Assembly (NCBI GenBank): GCA_007120055.1
Contig: SKOL01000382.1
Coordinates: forward strand, 1-16,586
Direction: 5' to 3'
From: Anaerobacillus sp.
GTDB lineage: Bacteria; Bacillota; Bacilli; Bacillales_H; Anaerobacillaceae
Length of the DNA stretch: 16,586 nucleotides
Shown: positions 1 to 4,969 of the stretch, piece by piece
Layout: each line of letters starts with the position of its first letter
How positions within the stretch are numbered: position 1 is the stretch's first letter
Notes under the pieces: model-generated
The model's database searches: none
What the model was told of the DNA's origin: nothing
What the model saw: the letters and a program-made list of their open reading frames with translations, nothing else
Made by a program: the position numbers and the translations under genes

Positions 1-1
1 T

Positions 2-70
2 ACGCCAAGGGACTTGAAATACCTTCAAGTTCAAGATATAGTCAGTGCCATCTGCGAAAGCATGGAATAA
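2..70 (+). CDS. Possible 3' end of an unidentified gene entering the window
   Basis: An open frame runs in from the left edge and stops with TAA at 68-70, giving about 22 residues ending DIVSAICESME. It stops 4 bp before the tmRNA-like 3' end at 75-91. Genes of integrative elements often end right beside the att site, so this could be the last gene of an ssrA-integrated element. The fragment is too short to assign to any family, and another frame is also open here, so it may not be coding. Confidence 0.2.
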   Translation, partial: TPRDLKYLQVQDIVSAICESME

Positions 71-74
71 CATG

Positions 75-91
75 TCCCACCGTCTCCACCA
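75..91 (+). other. ssrA: tmRNA (ssrA) 3'-terminal 17 nt, probable att core
   Basis: The 17 bases TCCCACCGTCTCCACCA match the 3' end of Bacillus tmRNA: distal T-stem strand, acceptor strand and CCA. The sequence just upstream (ACATG and before) does not supply the T-loop or the pairing GGTGGGA strand, so this is only the end of ssrA, not a working tmRNA. The 3' end of ssrA is a well-known attachment site for tyrosine-recombinase elements. The simplest reading is an att junction whose other half, with intact ssrA, lies outside the window. The tmRNA match is from memory; the missing T-arm is seen directly. Confidence 0.6.
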
Positions 92-104
92 ATATTACCA
101 ACAT

Positions 105-117
105 CAACCGAGTTGCC
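105..117 (+). terminator. Left half of a split rho-independent terminator (Tn target site)
   Basis: CAACCGAGTTGCC is the exact reverse complement of GGCAACTCGGTTG at 16250-16262, across the transposon. Without the element the site reads as a 13-bp perfect stem with loop GTGTCA followed by TTTTTATAA. It starts 14 nt after the CCA of the ssrA end, so it is probably the ssrA terminator. The insertion separates the two arms by 16 kb. Confidence 0.85.
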
Positions 118-120
118 GTG
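116..120 (+). repeat. Target site duplication, left copy (CCGTG)
   Basis: CCGTG lies directly before the left terminal TGTGACG and is repeated exactly at 16242-16246 directly after the right terminus. Five base pairs is the duplication length of Tn7-type transposition. It covers the last two stem bases and the first three loop bases of the terminator. Confidence 0.93.
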
Positions 121-144
121 TGTGACGTAAACCATAAAATTTCC
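121..144 (+). repeat. Left terminal inverted repeat (box L1)
   Basis: Twenty-four bases from TGTGACG to ATTTCC pair with the right terminus at 16218-16241 with one mismatch (A versus G at position 18). It ends in a box that, read outward, is GGAAANNTTATGGTTTA, the likely terminal TnsB binding site. TGT at the tip is usual for Tn7-family ends. Confidence 0.92.
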
Positions 145-148
145 GTTT

Positions 149-194
149 GGAAAGCTTATGCTTTATTATATCTTAGGAAATTTTATGCTTTATT
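149..194 (+). repeat. Two internal TnsB-type boxes, left end (L2, L3)
   Basis: GGAAAGCTTATGCTTTATT (149-167) and GGAAATTTTATGCTTTATT (176-194) are direct repeats differing at two bases, spaced 27 bp. They match the outward-read box in the terminal repeats but point inward, opposite to L1. Repeated 19-22-bp sites near the ends are the normal TnsB binding layout of Tn7-like elements. Confidence 0.75.
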
Positions 195-281
195 TGCAAT
201 TATTCATCAAGTATAAAATTGCACTAAGTGCATACATATACTCGAAATTTAACAAGTGTAATTTTATATTTGAAATCAATT

Positions 282-320
282 AAAGGTTTGGAAAGTTAAT
301 AACTTTTCAAACCTTTTTTT
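282..320 (+). terminator. Strong terminator inside left end, no gene upstream
   Basis: A stem of about 15 bp (AAAGGTTTGGAAAGTT against ACTTTTCAAACCTTT) with a short AT loop is followed by a run of seven or more T. No open gene lies between the left tip and this hairpin. It could stop read-through from ssrA, whose own terminator is split by the insertion. Because an A-run also precedes the stem, it may work in both directions. Confidence 0.8.
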
Positions 321-321
321 A

Positions 322-927
322 TTTATATAATAAAGGAAAATAGCGTCAATTATCAAATGTAGACGAGTATCAGTATATTGTATTTATTTCAAAAGAAGTA
401 AGAAGTAAGAAGTAATTCAACTATTACGGATTATAGTGCGAAGAAAATTGCTATCCTATGCGATAAAATACATTTCAAGGAATTGTTTAATTACAGTCAA
501 TGAATTTTACCACCATTGTTATACTTTTTTAACCACCCTGTGACAAATGTTTTACCAGTAAATAACTGACGTTTCCCAGTTAATACCTTTTTGTAATTAA
601 TGATCACAATACAACTAGGGTGAATTCTAGTGCTGCGTAGTAGACGTATACTGCGTAACAAACTATTAGGAATAAACTATGTTTATTTAATTCGAAAGCT
701 AATTAAAATAATTCCATTTTTTATGTAAATTAAGAACATCAAATTAGTATTATTTGGTATTATTGTTTTATGAATATCTATGATATTGTGAAATACTTCA
801 CTTAAAGTAACGAGCAGGTTAATTGAATATCCAGGGTACCAATCAATATTGATAAAGAGAAAAATTAACCTGACAGTATATAATTTGTCTAATCTTCTAA
901 ATGTAGATTTATTGGGAGGGTCTTACT
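322..927. other. Gene-free left cargo region with decayed repeats
   Basis: I see no gene here. It holds a heptamer AAGAAGT repeated three times (393-413), a decayed copy of the cassette repeat (about 416-470: TTCAACTATTACGG), the left copy of the 60-bp inverted repeat (498-557), a CTGCGTAGTA repeat (631-653) also found at 4639-4661, and a second decayed cassette-repeat fragment near 800-820. A TATAAT at 879-884 lies 30 bp before the ribosome binding site of the first cargo gene. No -35 box sits at the right distance, so a promoter there is only possible. Confidence 0.5.
498..557 (-). repeat. Degenerate 60-bp inverted repeat bracketing the small-gene array, left copy
   Basis: Read on the minus strand, this contains TGGTAAAACA, GTGGTTAAA and GTGGTAAAATTC at about 20-25-bp intervals. 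It aligns with 4779-4840 on the plus strand (TGGTAAACA, GTGGTAAAATTC, TGGTAAATC), sharing an exact 12-bp word and most box positions. Serial TGGTAAA/GTGGCA boxes resemble the terminal boxes of IS21-family elements as I recall them. No istA or istB gene is present, so this would be a relic or a non-autonomous end. Confidence 0.45.
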
Positions 928-1311
928 ATCAAAAGAATAACAATCGGCATAGCTATAACTGCTTTATGTTTTGGTATAATCGCTTGCTCACCTCAAGCTG
1001 AAGAGAGTGCTGAACCTGAAGAAGAAATCGGTAAAGATGATGAAGAAAACGAGAAATACCAATTTGAAATAAAGGTTGCTTGGGAATTCGTTAAGAAAGA
1101 AGGATGGGATGAATTAGCTAGAGGGGATTGGAGTAATTCTTCAGTAAAGATTACAGACACTAGTTTTGGACATATGCTGGACGGCGAACCTCACAGAGAT
1201 GAAGTGTTAATGGTTTCTTTTGAATCTAAAGAAAACCTTATCAATGGAGTACCTCAGATTTTTGTTGACCTTCAAGAAAAAGAAGTTTTAGGGTATGTCC
1301 CAACAGAGTAA
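928..1311 (+). CDS. Putative lipoprotein with a non-standard ATC start
   Basis: A 127-codon open frame encodes a short basic N-terminus (KR), a hydrophobic stretch, the lipobox GIIAC with Cys at residue 20, an acidic linker (EEIGKDDEEN) and a soluble domain with KVAWEFVKKEGWDELARGDW and DEVLMVSFESKE. This is the usual plan of a Bacillus membrane-anchored lipoprotein. A GGGAGGG ribosome binding site (914-920) lies 7 bp before codon ATC at 928, where an ATG would be expected. There is no in-frame ATG, GTG or TTG that keeps the signal peptide; the first ATG is near 1172. Either ATC is used weakly or a G-to-C change has silenced the gene. I do not recognise the family of the mature domain. Confidence 0.6.
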   Translation: MKRITIGIAITALCFGIIACSPQAEESAEPEEEIGKDDEENEKYQFEIKVAWEFVKKEGWDELARGDWSNSSVKITDTSFGHMLDGEPHRDEVLMVSFESKENLINGVPQIFVDLQEKEVLGYVPTE

Positions 1312-1316
1312 GGCTC

Positions 1317-1381
1317 TATTCAATTAAAGGAGGCGATAGCGAAAGAAGCTGTCGCTGCTCTTGTGCCAGTATTGGAGCAGG
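1317..1381 (+). repeat. Cassette-type intergenic repeat, copy 1 (diverged)
   Basis: It begins ATTCAATTAAAGGAGG six bases after the stop of the preceding gene and ends AGTATTGGAGCAGG. Both edges match the better-preserved copies at 2595 and 3789; the middle is diverged and contains its own small palindrome (GCGATAGCG/GCTGTCGC). Confidence 0.5.
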
Positions 1382-1425
1382 CTAGTGCAATAAGCATAAA
1401 TATCCAACGGAAGGAAGAAGTTAAT

Positions 1426-1776
1426 ATGGATATTAAATCGATAGAGAAATCTGAACTTAGTTCAGTGGTTTTTATACGAGATTACGTTCAATTTGTCTTT
1501 GAGTGTGAAAAGGAAGATGTAATTTTAAGTGCATTTACATCACCTTCAACAATGATAAGAAACCATATATATTATATTCAGACTTCAGGTTGGAGAGATG
1601 CTTTATGTACCTTAATAAATAAGGTAGTGGAAACAGCATTTGCTGAAGAAAGGAATGCTATTAAAATAACATTTGAAGATGGGGACAGTTTGGAAATTTC
1701 TCTTAGAGAAGCAGATTACGATGGTCCAGAAGCTGCAATGCTTTATGCTGATAATGGAAAGTTTATGGTTTGGTAA
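1426..1776 (+). CDS. Small unknown protein, possible immunity-type fold
   Basis: A 116-residue soluble protein without signal peptide or membrane segment. ATG at 1426 is chosen because AAGGAAGAAG lies 5 bp before it; the upstream extension is the translated intergenic repeat. It has a strand-rich pattern (YVQFVFECEKEDVILSAF), then SGWRDALCTLINKVVETA, then KITFEDGDSLEISL and a conserved-looking end, GPEAAMLYADNGKFMVW. This layout resembles small domains often found beside polymorphic-toxin loci and called immunity proteins, but I cannot name the family. It lies between a lipoprotein gene and a WapI-type immunity gene in the cargo array. Confidence 0.7.
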   Translation: MDIKSIEKSELSSVVFIRDYVQFVFECEKEDVILSAFTSPSTMIRNHIYYIQTSGWRDALCTLINKVVETAFAEERNAIKITFEDGDSLEISLREADYDGPEAAMLYADNGKFMVW

Positions 1777-1789
1777 TTAAAGTGTATTC

Positions 1790-1855
1790 TTCAACTATCG
1801 GTGAGTGATTGCGGAACAGAGCTGTCGCATTCAACTATTTAGCAATTTGAAAGAA
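1790..1855 (+). repeat. Cassette-type intergenic repeat, copy 2 (decayed)
   Basis: TTCAACTATCGG, GATTGCGGAACAGAGCTGTCGC and AGCAATTTGAAAG recur in the same order as blocks of the other copies, placed directly after a stop codon. The match is weak and was made by eye. Confidence 0.35.
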
Positions 1856-1881
1856 AATCGGCTAAAAGAGAGATGATGGTA

Positions 1882-2328
1882 ATGAATGAATTTACCCTTA
1901 AAGGAAAACAAGGTTTTATTCGCATAGAACTTCAAGAAGTATATGGGTTTCCTGAAAGCACAAGCCACTTTGGAGGTTATGATGCTCGGGGAATTGCTGA
2001 AATAAAAAGTGGGAATTATTATGTAAAGGGTCAATTATGGTTTACTACTGGTGAGGTATATGAGTTTTATGAGCGATTAAACCAGTGTTATCATAGATTA
2101 GACGGTGAGACTGTATTTTCTAATTATGAATCAAATATAAAAGTAGAAATCGTCTTTACCAAGTTGGGACAATTAGTAATGAGAGGCTATTTTAAAGAGA
2201 GACCAGACCAAGAGAATGAATTACAGTTTGAGATTGAAAGTGAACAAAGTTATATATCATCGACATTAAATCAGCTTAGGAATTTTATTGACCAGTATGG
2301 TGATATGAAAGGGAAAAGTAGAGCCTAA
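1882..2328 (+). CDS. WapI-family immunity protein (orphan)
   Basis: About 148 residues. FTLKGKQGFIRIE, GFPESTSHFGGYDARG, IEIKSGNYYVKGQLWFTTGEVYEFYE-like and VFSNYESNIKV match my recollection of WapI-type immunity proteins, which neutralise the C-terminal toxin of the cell-wall WapA contact-dependent toxin in Bacillus. The ATG at 1882 fits family N-termini and lies 9 bp after AAGAGAG; ATG codons at 1873 and 1876 in the same frame would add three residues with poorer spacing. No wapA or other toxin gene occurs in the window, so it is an orphan that could protect the host against toxins of neighbouring cells. The family assignment is from memory. Confidence 0.75.
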   Translation: MNEFTLKGKQGFIRIELQEVYGFPESTSHFGGYDARGIAEIKSGNYYVKGQLWFTTGEVYEFYERLNQCYHRLDGETVFSNYESNIKVEIVFTKLGQLVMRGYFKERPDQENELQFEIESEQSYISSTLNQLRNFIDQYGDMKGKSRA

Positions 2329-2353
2329 TTCTCCAACTATTAGGAGGGAAGAA

Positions 2354-2584
2354 ATGACTCAGGACGATTTTAAAGAGTTTCAAGAACGGATTGGTTGGGG
2401 TGAAGAACTCAATTTTTATTATAAAAATGAAGAATATTGGATAAGTCGAAATCTTAATGGGTGTCACCTAACAAAAGTTAAAGGGTCTATAACTCAAACG
2501 TTCGTAACATCAGAAGAGCTTTTTCAAAAAGGGAGAATTGAGGGAAAATTCTTAACAGATATATATGAGGATATAGACTGGTAG
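2354..2584 (+). CDS. Small conserved-looking protein of unknown function
   Basis: Seventy-six residues, soluble and acidic, starting 9 bp after a strong AGGAGG site and 25 bp after the WapI-like gene. FKEFQERIGWGEELNFYYKNEEYWISRNLNG is followed by SEELFQKGRIEGKFLTDIYEDIDW. The tryptophan and tyrosine pattern and the sharp C-terminal IYEDIDW look like a real small family seen near immunity genes in Bacillaceae. Its close spacing suggests co-transcription with the WapI-like gene. I cannot assign a function. Confidence 0.7.
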   Translation: MTQDDFKEFQERIGWGEELNFYYKNEEYWISRNLNGCHLTKVKGSITQTFVTSEELFQKGRIEGKFLTDIYEDIDW

Positions 2585-2594
2585 CCATTTTCCT

Positions 2595-2658
2595 TATTCA
2601 ATTAACGGAGTGCGTTACTGGAACAACGGCAGAGGTGCATTTGTTTAGTATTGAGCAG
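2595..2658 (+). repeat. Cassette-type intergenic repeat, copy 3
   Basis: It runs from ATTCAATTAACGGAGTGCG through TTACTGGAACA and TTGTTTAGTATTGAGCAG. Copies at 3789-3851 and 4256-4316 share this plan. It starts just after a stop codon and ends about 100 bp before the next start. Confidence 0.75.
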
Positions 2659-2756
2659 TTTACTTTAAGAGCGATTGCAAAGAATTGGAACTTTTTTATG
2701 CACTAAAACGTCTAAATATTGTAAGAAAAAAATAAAAAATAATGGGGGGAATCTAA

Positions 2757-3211
2757 ATGAAATTAAATTTTTATTTTATTGGTTTAGCGGTAGTAATGTT
2801 ATTTACTATTGCAGTTACGGGGTGTTCAAATGAAGGAAATTCAAAAGGGAATTCTTATGTAATCAATTTTGAAATTAAGTTAGAGGAAACGATGATAGAG
2901 GTACAACAACGTGTTGGTGAAGTGAACGAATACAAGAGTTTGAAGAGCAACTTGAAAGTGTAATGGACATTCTTAACGATACAACCTGGGAAAATGCAGA
3001 AGTTCAAATGGACCAACCACCACATTATAAATTTAGCTTTATAAATAAAGGTTCAGGCGAGGAAATTGAAACTTTTCTCGTTTGGGTTACTCCTACTAAA
3101 GATAGATTAGAAGTCGTTAGAGATAAAGGTGGATATGCTAAGTTAACCAAGGAAAATTCAGATGTATTATTTGAGATTTTAACTGGAAATAAACTCTCGG
3201 CTTCACAATAG
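2757..3211 (+). pseudogene. Lipoprotein gene broken by a -1 frameshift
   Basis: ATG 2757, behind GGGGGGAATCTAA, opens a signal peptide with lipobox AVTGC (Cys 23). The frame continues to VQQRVGEVNEY and then reaches a stop at 2961-2963. A second open frame (about 2922-3211) reads ERIQEFEEQLESVMDILNDTTWENAEV and continues to ILTGNKLSASQ. Moving back one base after the GTG codon near 2918-2920 joins them into a single lipoprotein of about 150 residues, with a coiled-coil segment (EVxERIQEFEEQLES) spanning the join. This points to one lost base. The site lacks an obvious slippery heptamer, so programmed frameshifting is unlikely. A fragment could still be made from ATG 2963. Function unknown. 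Confidence 0.75.
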
Positions 3212-3304
3212 CTATTAAAGTAACGGAAGCATTAGTACAACAACAGGAACTGTCATAGTAATGGTGTTCCTGATTATTTTTATTCAAAAATTGGAGCAGG
3301 CTTA
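3212..3304 (+). repeat. Cassette-type intergenic repeat, copy 4 (diverged)
   Basis: AAAGTAACGGAAGCATTAGT follows the stop codon, then AACAACAGGAACTGTCATAG, and TTGGAGCAGGCTTATTCAATT at the end. The edges match the other copies. A short palindrome, CAGGAAC...GTTCCTG, with a T-rich tail (3246-3282) could act as a weak terminator. Confidence 0.45.
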
Positions 3305-3354
3305 TTCAATTAGTTATAGTGATAAAGAAAAACTTACTAAGAAAGGATGCGTTT

Positions 3355-3786
3355 ATGTTTTATAAAAATCTTAAAATCCTTTTACTCCCATTTATATTTA
3401 GTTTTATAATTTATTTGTCTTTAAAACCGTGGGGTTATACTGATTTTGTGCAACATATAATTATGTTTTTTCTAGTTTTGCTTTTCCCTTTAGTAATAAC
3501 TATTAACTACATTAAGAATAATATGAAGGTATTTTGGTTCTCAGCGTTATTCTTTTTTATTGGTTTGCTATTTCTTTATCGTGGTTTCTATATGAATAAT
3601 CAATTCTATCTTTTGGATTTTATTTTTTATAGTAACGTAGAAACCACCATTGATATGGGCGATAAAGTAATATATGGGACACCACTCTCGTTGTGGTGGA
3701 TTGAAAGTGTACTATTATATTCTTCATTTAGTATATTAGGTTTAATTGTTGGTTACTTTGTCGAAATAAAAAAAACCATTGAATGA
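3355..3786 (+). CDS. Four-pass membrane protein, unknown function
   Basis: A 143-residue, very hydrophobic protein. The start ATG 3355 lies 7 bp after GAAAGGA; a GTG at 3319 would add twelve basic residues but has no ribosome site. Four transmembrane segments are visible at about residues 7-23, 32-50, 58-75 and 118-138. Between segments 3 and 4 is an external-type loop (NNQFYLLDFIFYSNVETTIDMGDKVIYGTP). It is very rich in Phe and aromatics. It matches the class of small Bacillus membrane proteins that travel with lipoprotein genes; no enzyme motif is seen. It is flanked on both sides by cassette repeats. Confidence 0.7.
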   Translation: MFYKNLKILLLPFIFSFIIYLSLKPWGYTDFVQHIIMFFLVLLFPLVITINYIKNNMKVFWFSALFFFIGLLFLYRGFYMNNQFYLLDFIFYSNVETTIDMGDKVIYGTPLSLWWIESVLLYSSFSILGLIVGYFVEIKKTIE

Positions 3787-3788
3787 AG

Positions 3789-3851
3789 TTCAACTAACGG
3801 AGTGCGTTACTGGAACAGTGGCAGTGGCGCTTTTGTTTTAGTATAGAGCAG
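3789..3851 (+). repeat. Cassette-type intergenic repeat, copy 5 (well preserved)
   Basis: A 63-bp unit from TTCAACTAACGGAGTGCG to AGTATAGAGCAG. It is about 80 percent identical to 4256-4316 by hand alignment, with GTTACTGGAA, AGTGGCAGT and CGCTTTTGTTTTAGTA intact. One frame reads LTECVTGTVAVALLF and then a stop, and copies 3 and 6 keep the same frame. Confidence 0.8.
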
Positions 3852-3920
3852 TTTAGTGGAACAAAAACGCAACTTTTATATTGGAGTGAACGTCTAGAAT
3901 AAAAAGGGGGTGTAAATATT

Positions 3921-4262
3921 ATGAAGTATTCACCCATTCTTATGTTACTTGTTTTAATAGTGGGTTGTAGTTCTCCAATTGATGCGTTTGAAGGGAATAT
4001 TCATAATGTTAATCAAGATATAGTGCAGGTGGATTGTACAGATGCGGTTAATAGAGATAAAGAAGGAGATATACCAAGCATAGCTTATACATGTAATGTT
4101 GATTTTACTGAAATTACTGTTATTACTGATAAAAATGGAAAACAAATAAACATTGATGATTTGAGAAAAGGGCAAACGGTTAAAGTTGTCTTAAATGAAG
4201 AGGTAGATATTAGCGAAAGTAATAGAGATGTTACTGCTGCGGAAATAAAAGTTTTGAACTAA
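3921..4262 (+). CDS. Lipoprotein, YobA/DUF3221-like
   Basis: A 113-residue lipoprotein with start ATG 3921 about 11 bp after AAAAAGGGGG. The signal peptide MKYSPILMLLVLIVGC has its lipobox Cys at residue 16. The mature part DAFEGNIHNVNQDIVQV, the two Cys at about 39 and 58, DFTEITVITDKNGKQI and DDLRKGQTVKVVLNEEVDISESNRDVTAAEIKVL follow the small beta-barrel plan of YobA/DUF3221 lipoproteins: a short strand set, then D-L-x-x-G-Q-x-V and a closing A-x-x-I-x-V. The stop codon lies inside the cassette repeat that follows. Ligand and role are unknown. Confidence 0.75.
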   Translation: MKYSPILMLLVLIVGCSSPIDAFEGNIHNVNQDIVQVDCTDAVNRDKEGDIPSIAYTCNVDFTEITVITDKNGKQINIDDLRKGQTVKVVLNEEVDISESNRDVTAAEIKVLN

Positions 4263-4316
4263 CGAATGCAGTTACTGGAAGAGTGGCAGTAACGCTTTTG
4301 TTTTAGTACTGAGCAG
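4256..4316 (+). repeat. Cassette-type intergenic repeat, copy 6 (well preserved)
   Basis: GAACTAACGAATGCAG to AGTACTGAGCAG is about 80 percent identical to copy 5. Its first bases contain the TAA stop of the DUF3221-like gene, so the repeat supplies the gene's end. Confidence 0.8.
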
Positions 4317-4372
4317 GATTGTGGAAGAAGGAGTAATAAAATTGAAGGCATGAACTTTCAAGGGGGATTTAA

Positions 4373-4573
4373 ATGGAAATTGAACTTTGGATACTTATAA
4401 GCCTTATTTATTTATTCGTGTTCTATCTAATTATTAAAACAGCAGTTACAAAAGGTATAGATGATTCCAAGTCAATAAGGGAATTGAAAAAAGAAATTAA
4501 AGAGTTAAAAAAGCAAATTGAGGAAGAGAAAAATAGTGAAGAATCTAAACGCATTATAAATAGGAAAGTGTAA
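4373..4573 (+). CDS. Small single-pass membrane protein with coiled coil
   Basis: Sixty-six residues from ATG 4373, 6 bp after AGGGGG. Residues 4-24 (LWILISLIYLFVFYLIIKTAV) form one membrane segment. After the polar TKGIDDSK comes a highly charged Lys/Glu helix (ELKKEIKELKKQIEEEKNSEE, in two overlapping heptads) that should form a coiled coil on the cytoplasmic side. This is the plan of many small Bacillus membrane proteins without assigned function. It is the last gene of the cargo array before the terminator at 4710. Confidence 0.65.
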   Translation: MEIELWILISLIYLFVFYLIIKTAVTKGIDDSKSIRELKKEIKELKKQIEEEKNSEESKRIINRKV

Positions 4574-4709
4574 AATCTGTAATTTCATTAACGGAAGCTT
4601 ATGTTGAAGAAGAAAATACGAAAGAACAACAAATCATCTGCTGCGTAGTACAACGATACTGTTCAATAGAAAAATGCTATTTTTGCAATTGGCGCGATTG
4701 CGGAAGTCA

Positions 4710-4752
4710 AAGCCTAATTCCTCGATAAAGATAAGGAGGATTAGGCTTTTTT
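4710..4752 (+). terminator. Rho-independent terminator of the small-gene array
   Basis: AAGCCTAATTCCTC pairs with GGAGGATTAGGCTT around an 11-nt loop, followed by TTTTTTA. The stem of about 14 bp with one bulge is strong enough to end plus-strand transcription of the cargo array. Confidence 0.85.
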
Positions 4753-4778
4753 ACTTTAATATCCATGAATTTTTTCTA

Positions 4779-4840
4779 TTGGTAAACAGATTGACAGCGA
4801 GTGGTAAAATTCGTGGCAACTGCTGGTAAATCACATGGCA
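4779..4840 (+). repeat. Degenerate 60-bp inverted repeat bracketing the small-gene array, right copy
   Basis: TTGGTAAACAG, GAGTGGTAAAATTC and TGCTGGTAAATC, with a following GGCAGAGTTGGTAC, repeat at 20-25-bp steps. It aligns with the reverse complement of 498-557, sharing GTGGTAAAATTC exactly. Its position just past the array terminator, opposite the left copy, makes the pair look like the two ends of one older inserted unit. Confidence 0.45.
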
Positions 4841-4889
4841 GAGTTGGTACATTGTTGTGGCTGTAATCAGTAATTAATTAGGAAGTAAA

Positions 4890-4933
4890 ATTTCTAAAGA
4901 GAAACTCCATATTTGAAAAAATTAGGGTTTCTC
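4890..4933 (-). terminator. Probable terminator of the kinase gene
   Basis: On the minus strand, GAGAAAC and GTTTCTC form a 7-bp stem around a 21-nt AT-rich loop, followed by TTTAGAAATTTTA. It lies 36 bp past the kinase stop codon. The long loop and interrupted T-tract make it a modest candidate. Confidence 0.4.
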
Positions 4934-4969
4934 GACAATCTGATCCTCATTAATGGACGCTTTCACTTC

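Larger units (their letters stand above)
4574..4969. other. Gene-free boundary between small-gene array and defence block
   Basis: No gene is visible. It contains the last diverged cassette-repeat copy (about 4584-4700: CATTAACGGAAGC ... GCGATTGCGGAAG), the CTGCGTAGTA repeat (4639-4661), a terminator for the array (4710-4752), the right copy of the bracketing inverted repeat (4779-4840) and a minus-strand terminator for the kinase gene (4890-4933). Confidence 0.6.

Noticed and set aside
1..222. A second open frame running from the left flank through the transposon tip
   Set aside because: It crosses the terminator arm, the target duplication and the inverted repeat, and its residues resemble no known family. 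It is open by chance.
393..413. Triple AAGAAGT tandem repeat as a regulatory or origin iteron
   Set aside because: Three copies of a 7-mer in AT-rich DNA without a Rep gene or further structure are better explained as slippage.
1363..1425. Extended N-terminus for the 116-residue protein from an upstream ATG
   Set aside because: The extra residues are the translated end of the intergenic repeat, and the strong ribosome site lies before ATG 1426.
2910..2965. Programmed -1 frameshift in the lipoprotein gene
   Set aside because: No slippery X-XXY-YYZ heptamer or strong downstream hairpin is visible; a lost base is simpler.
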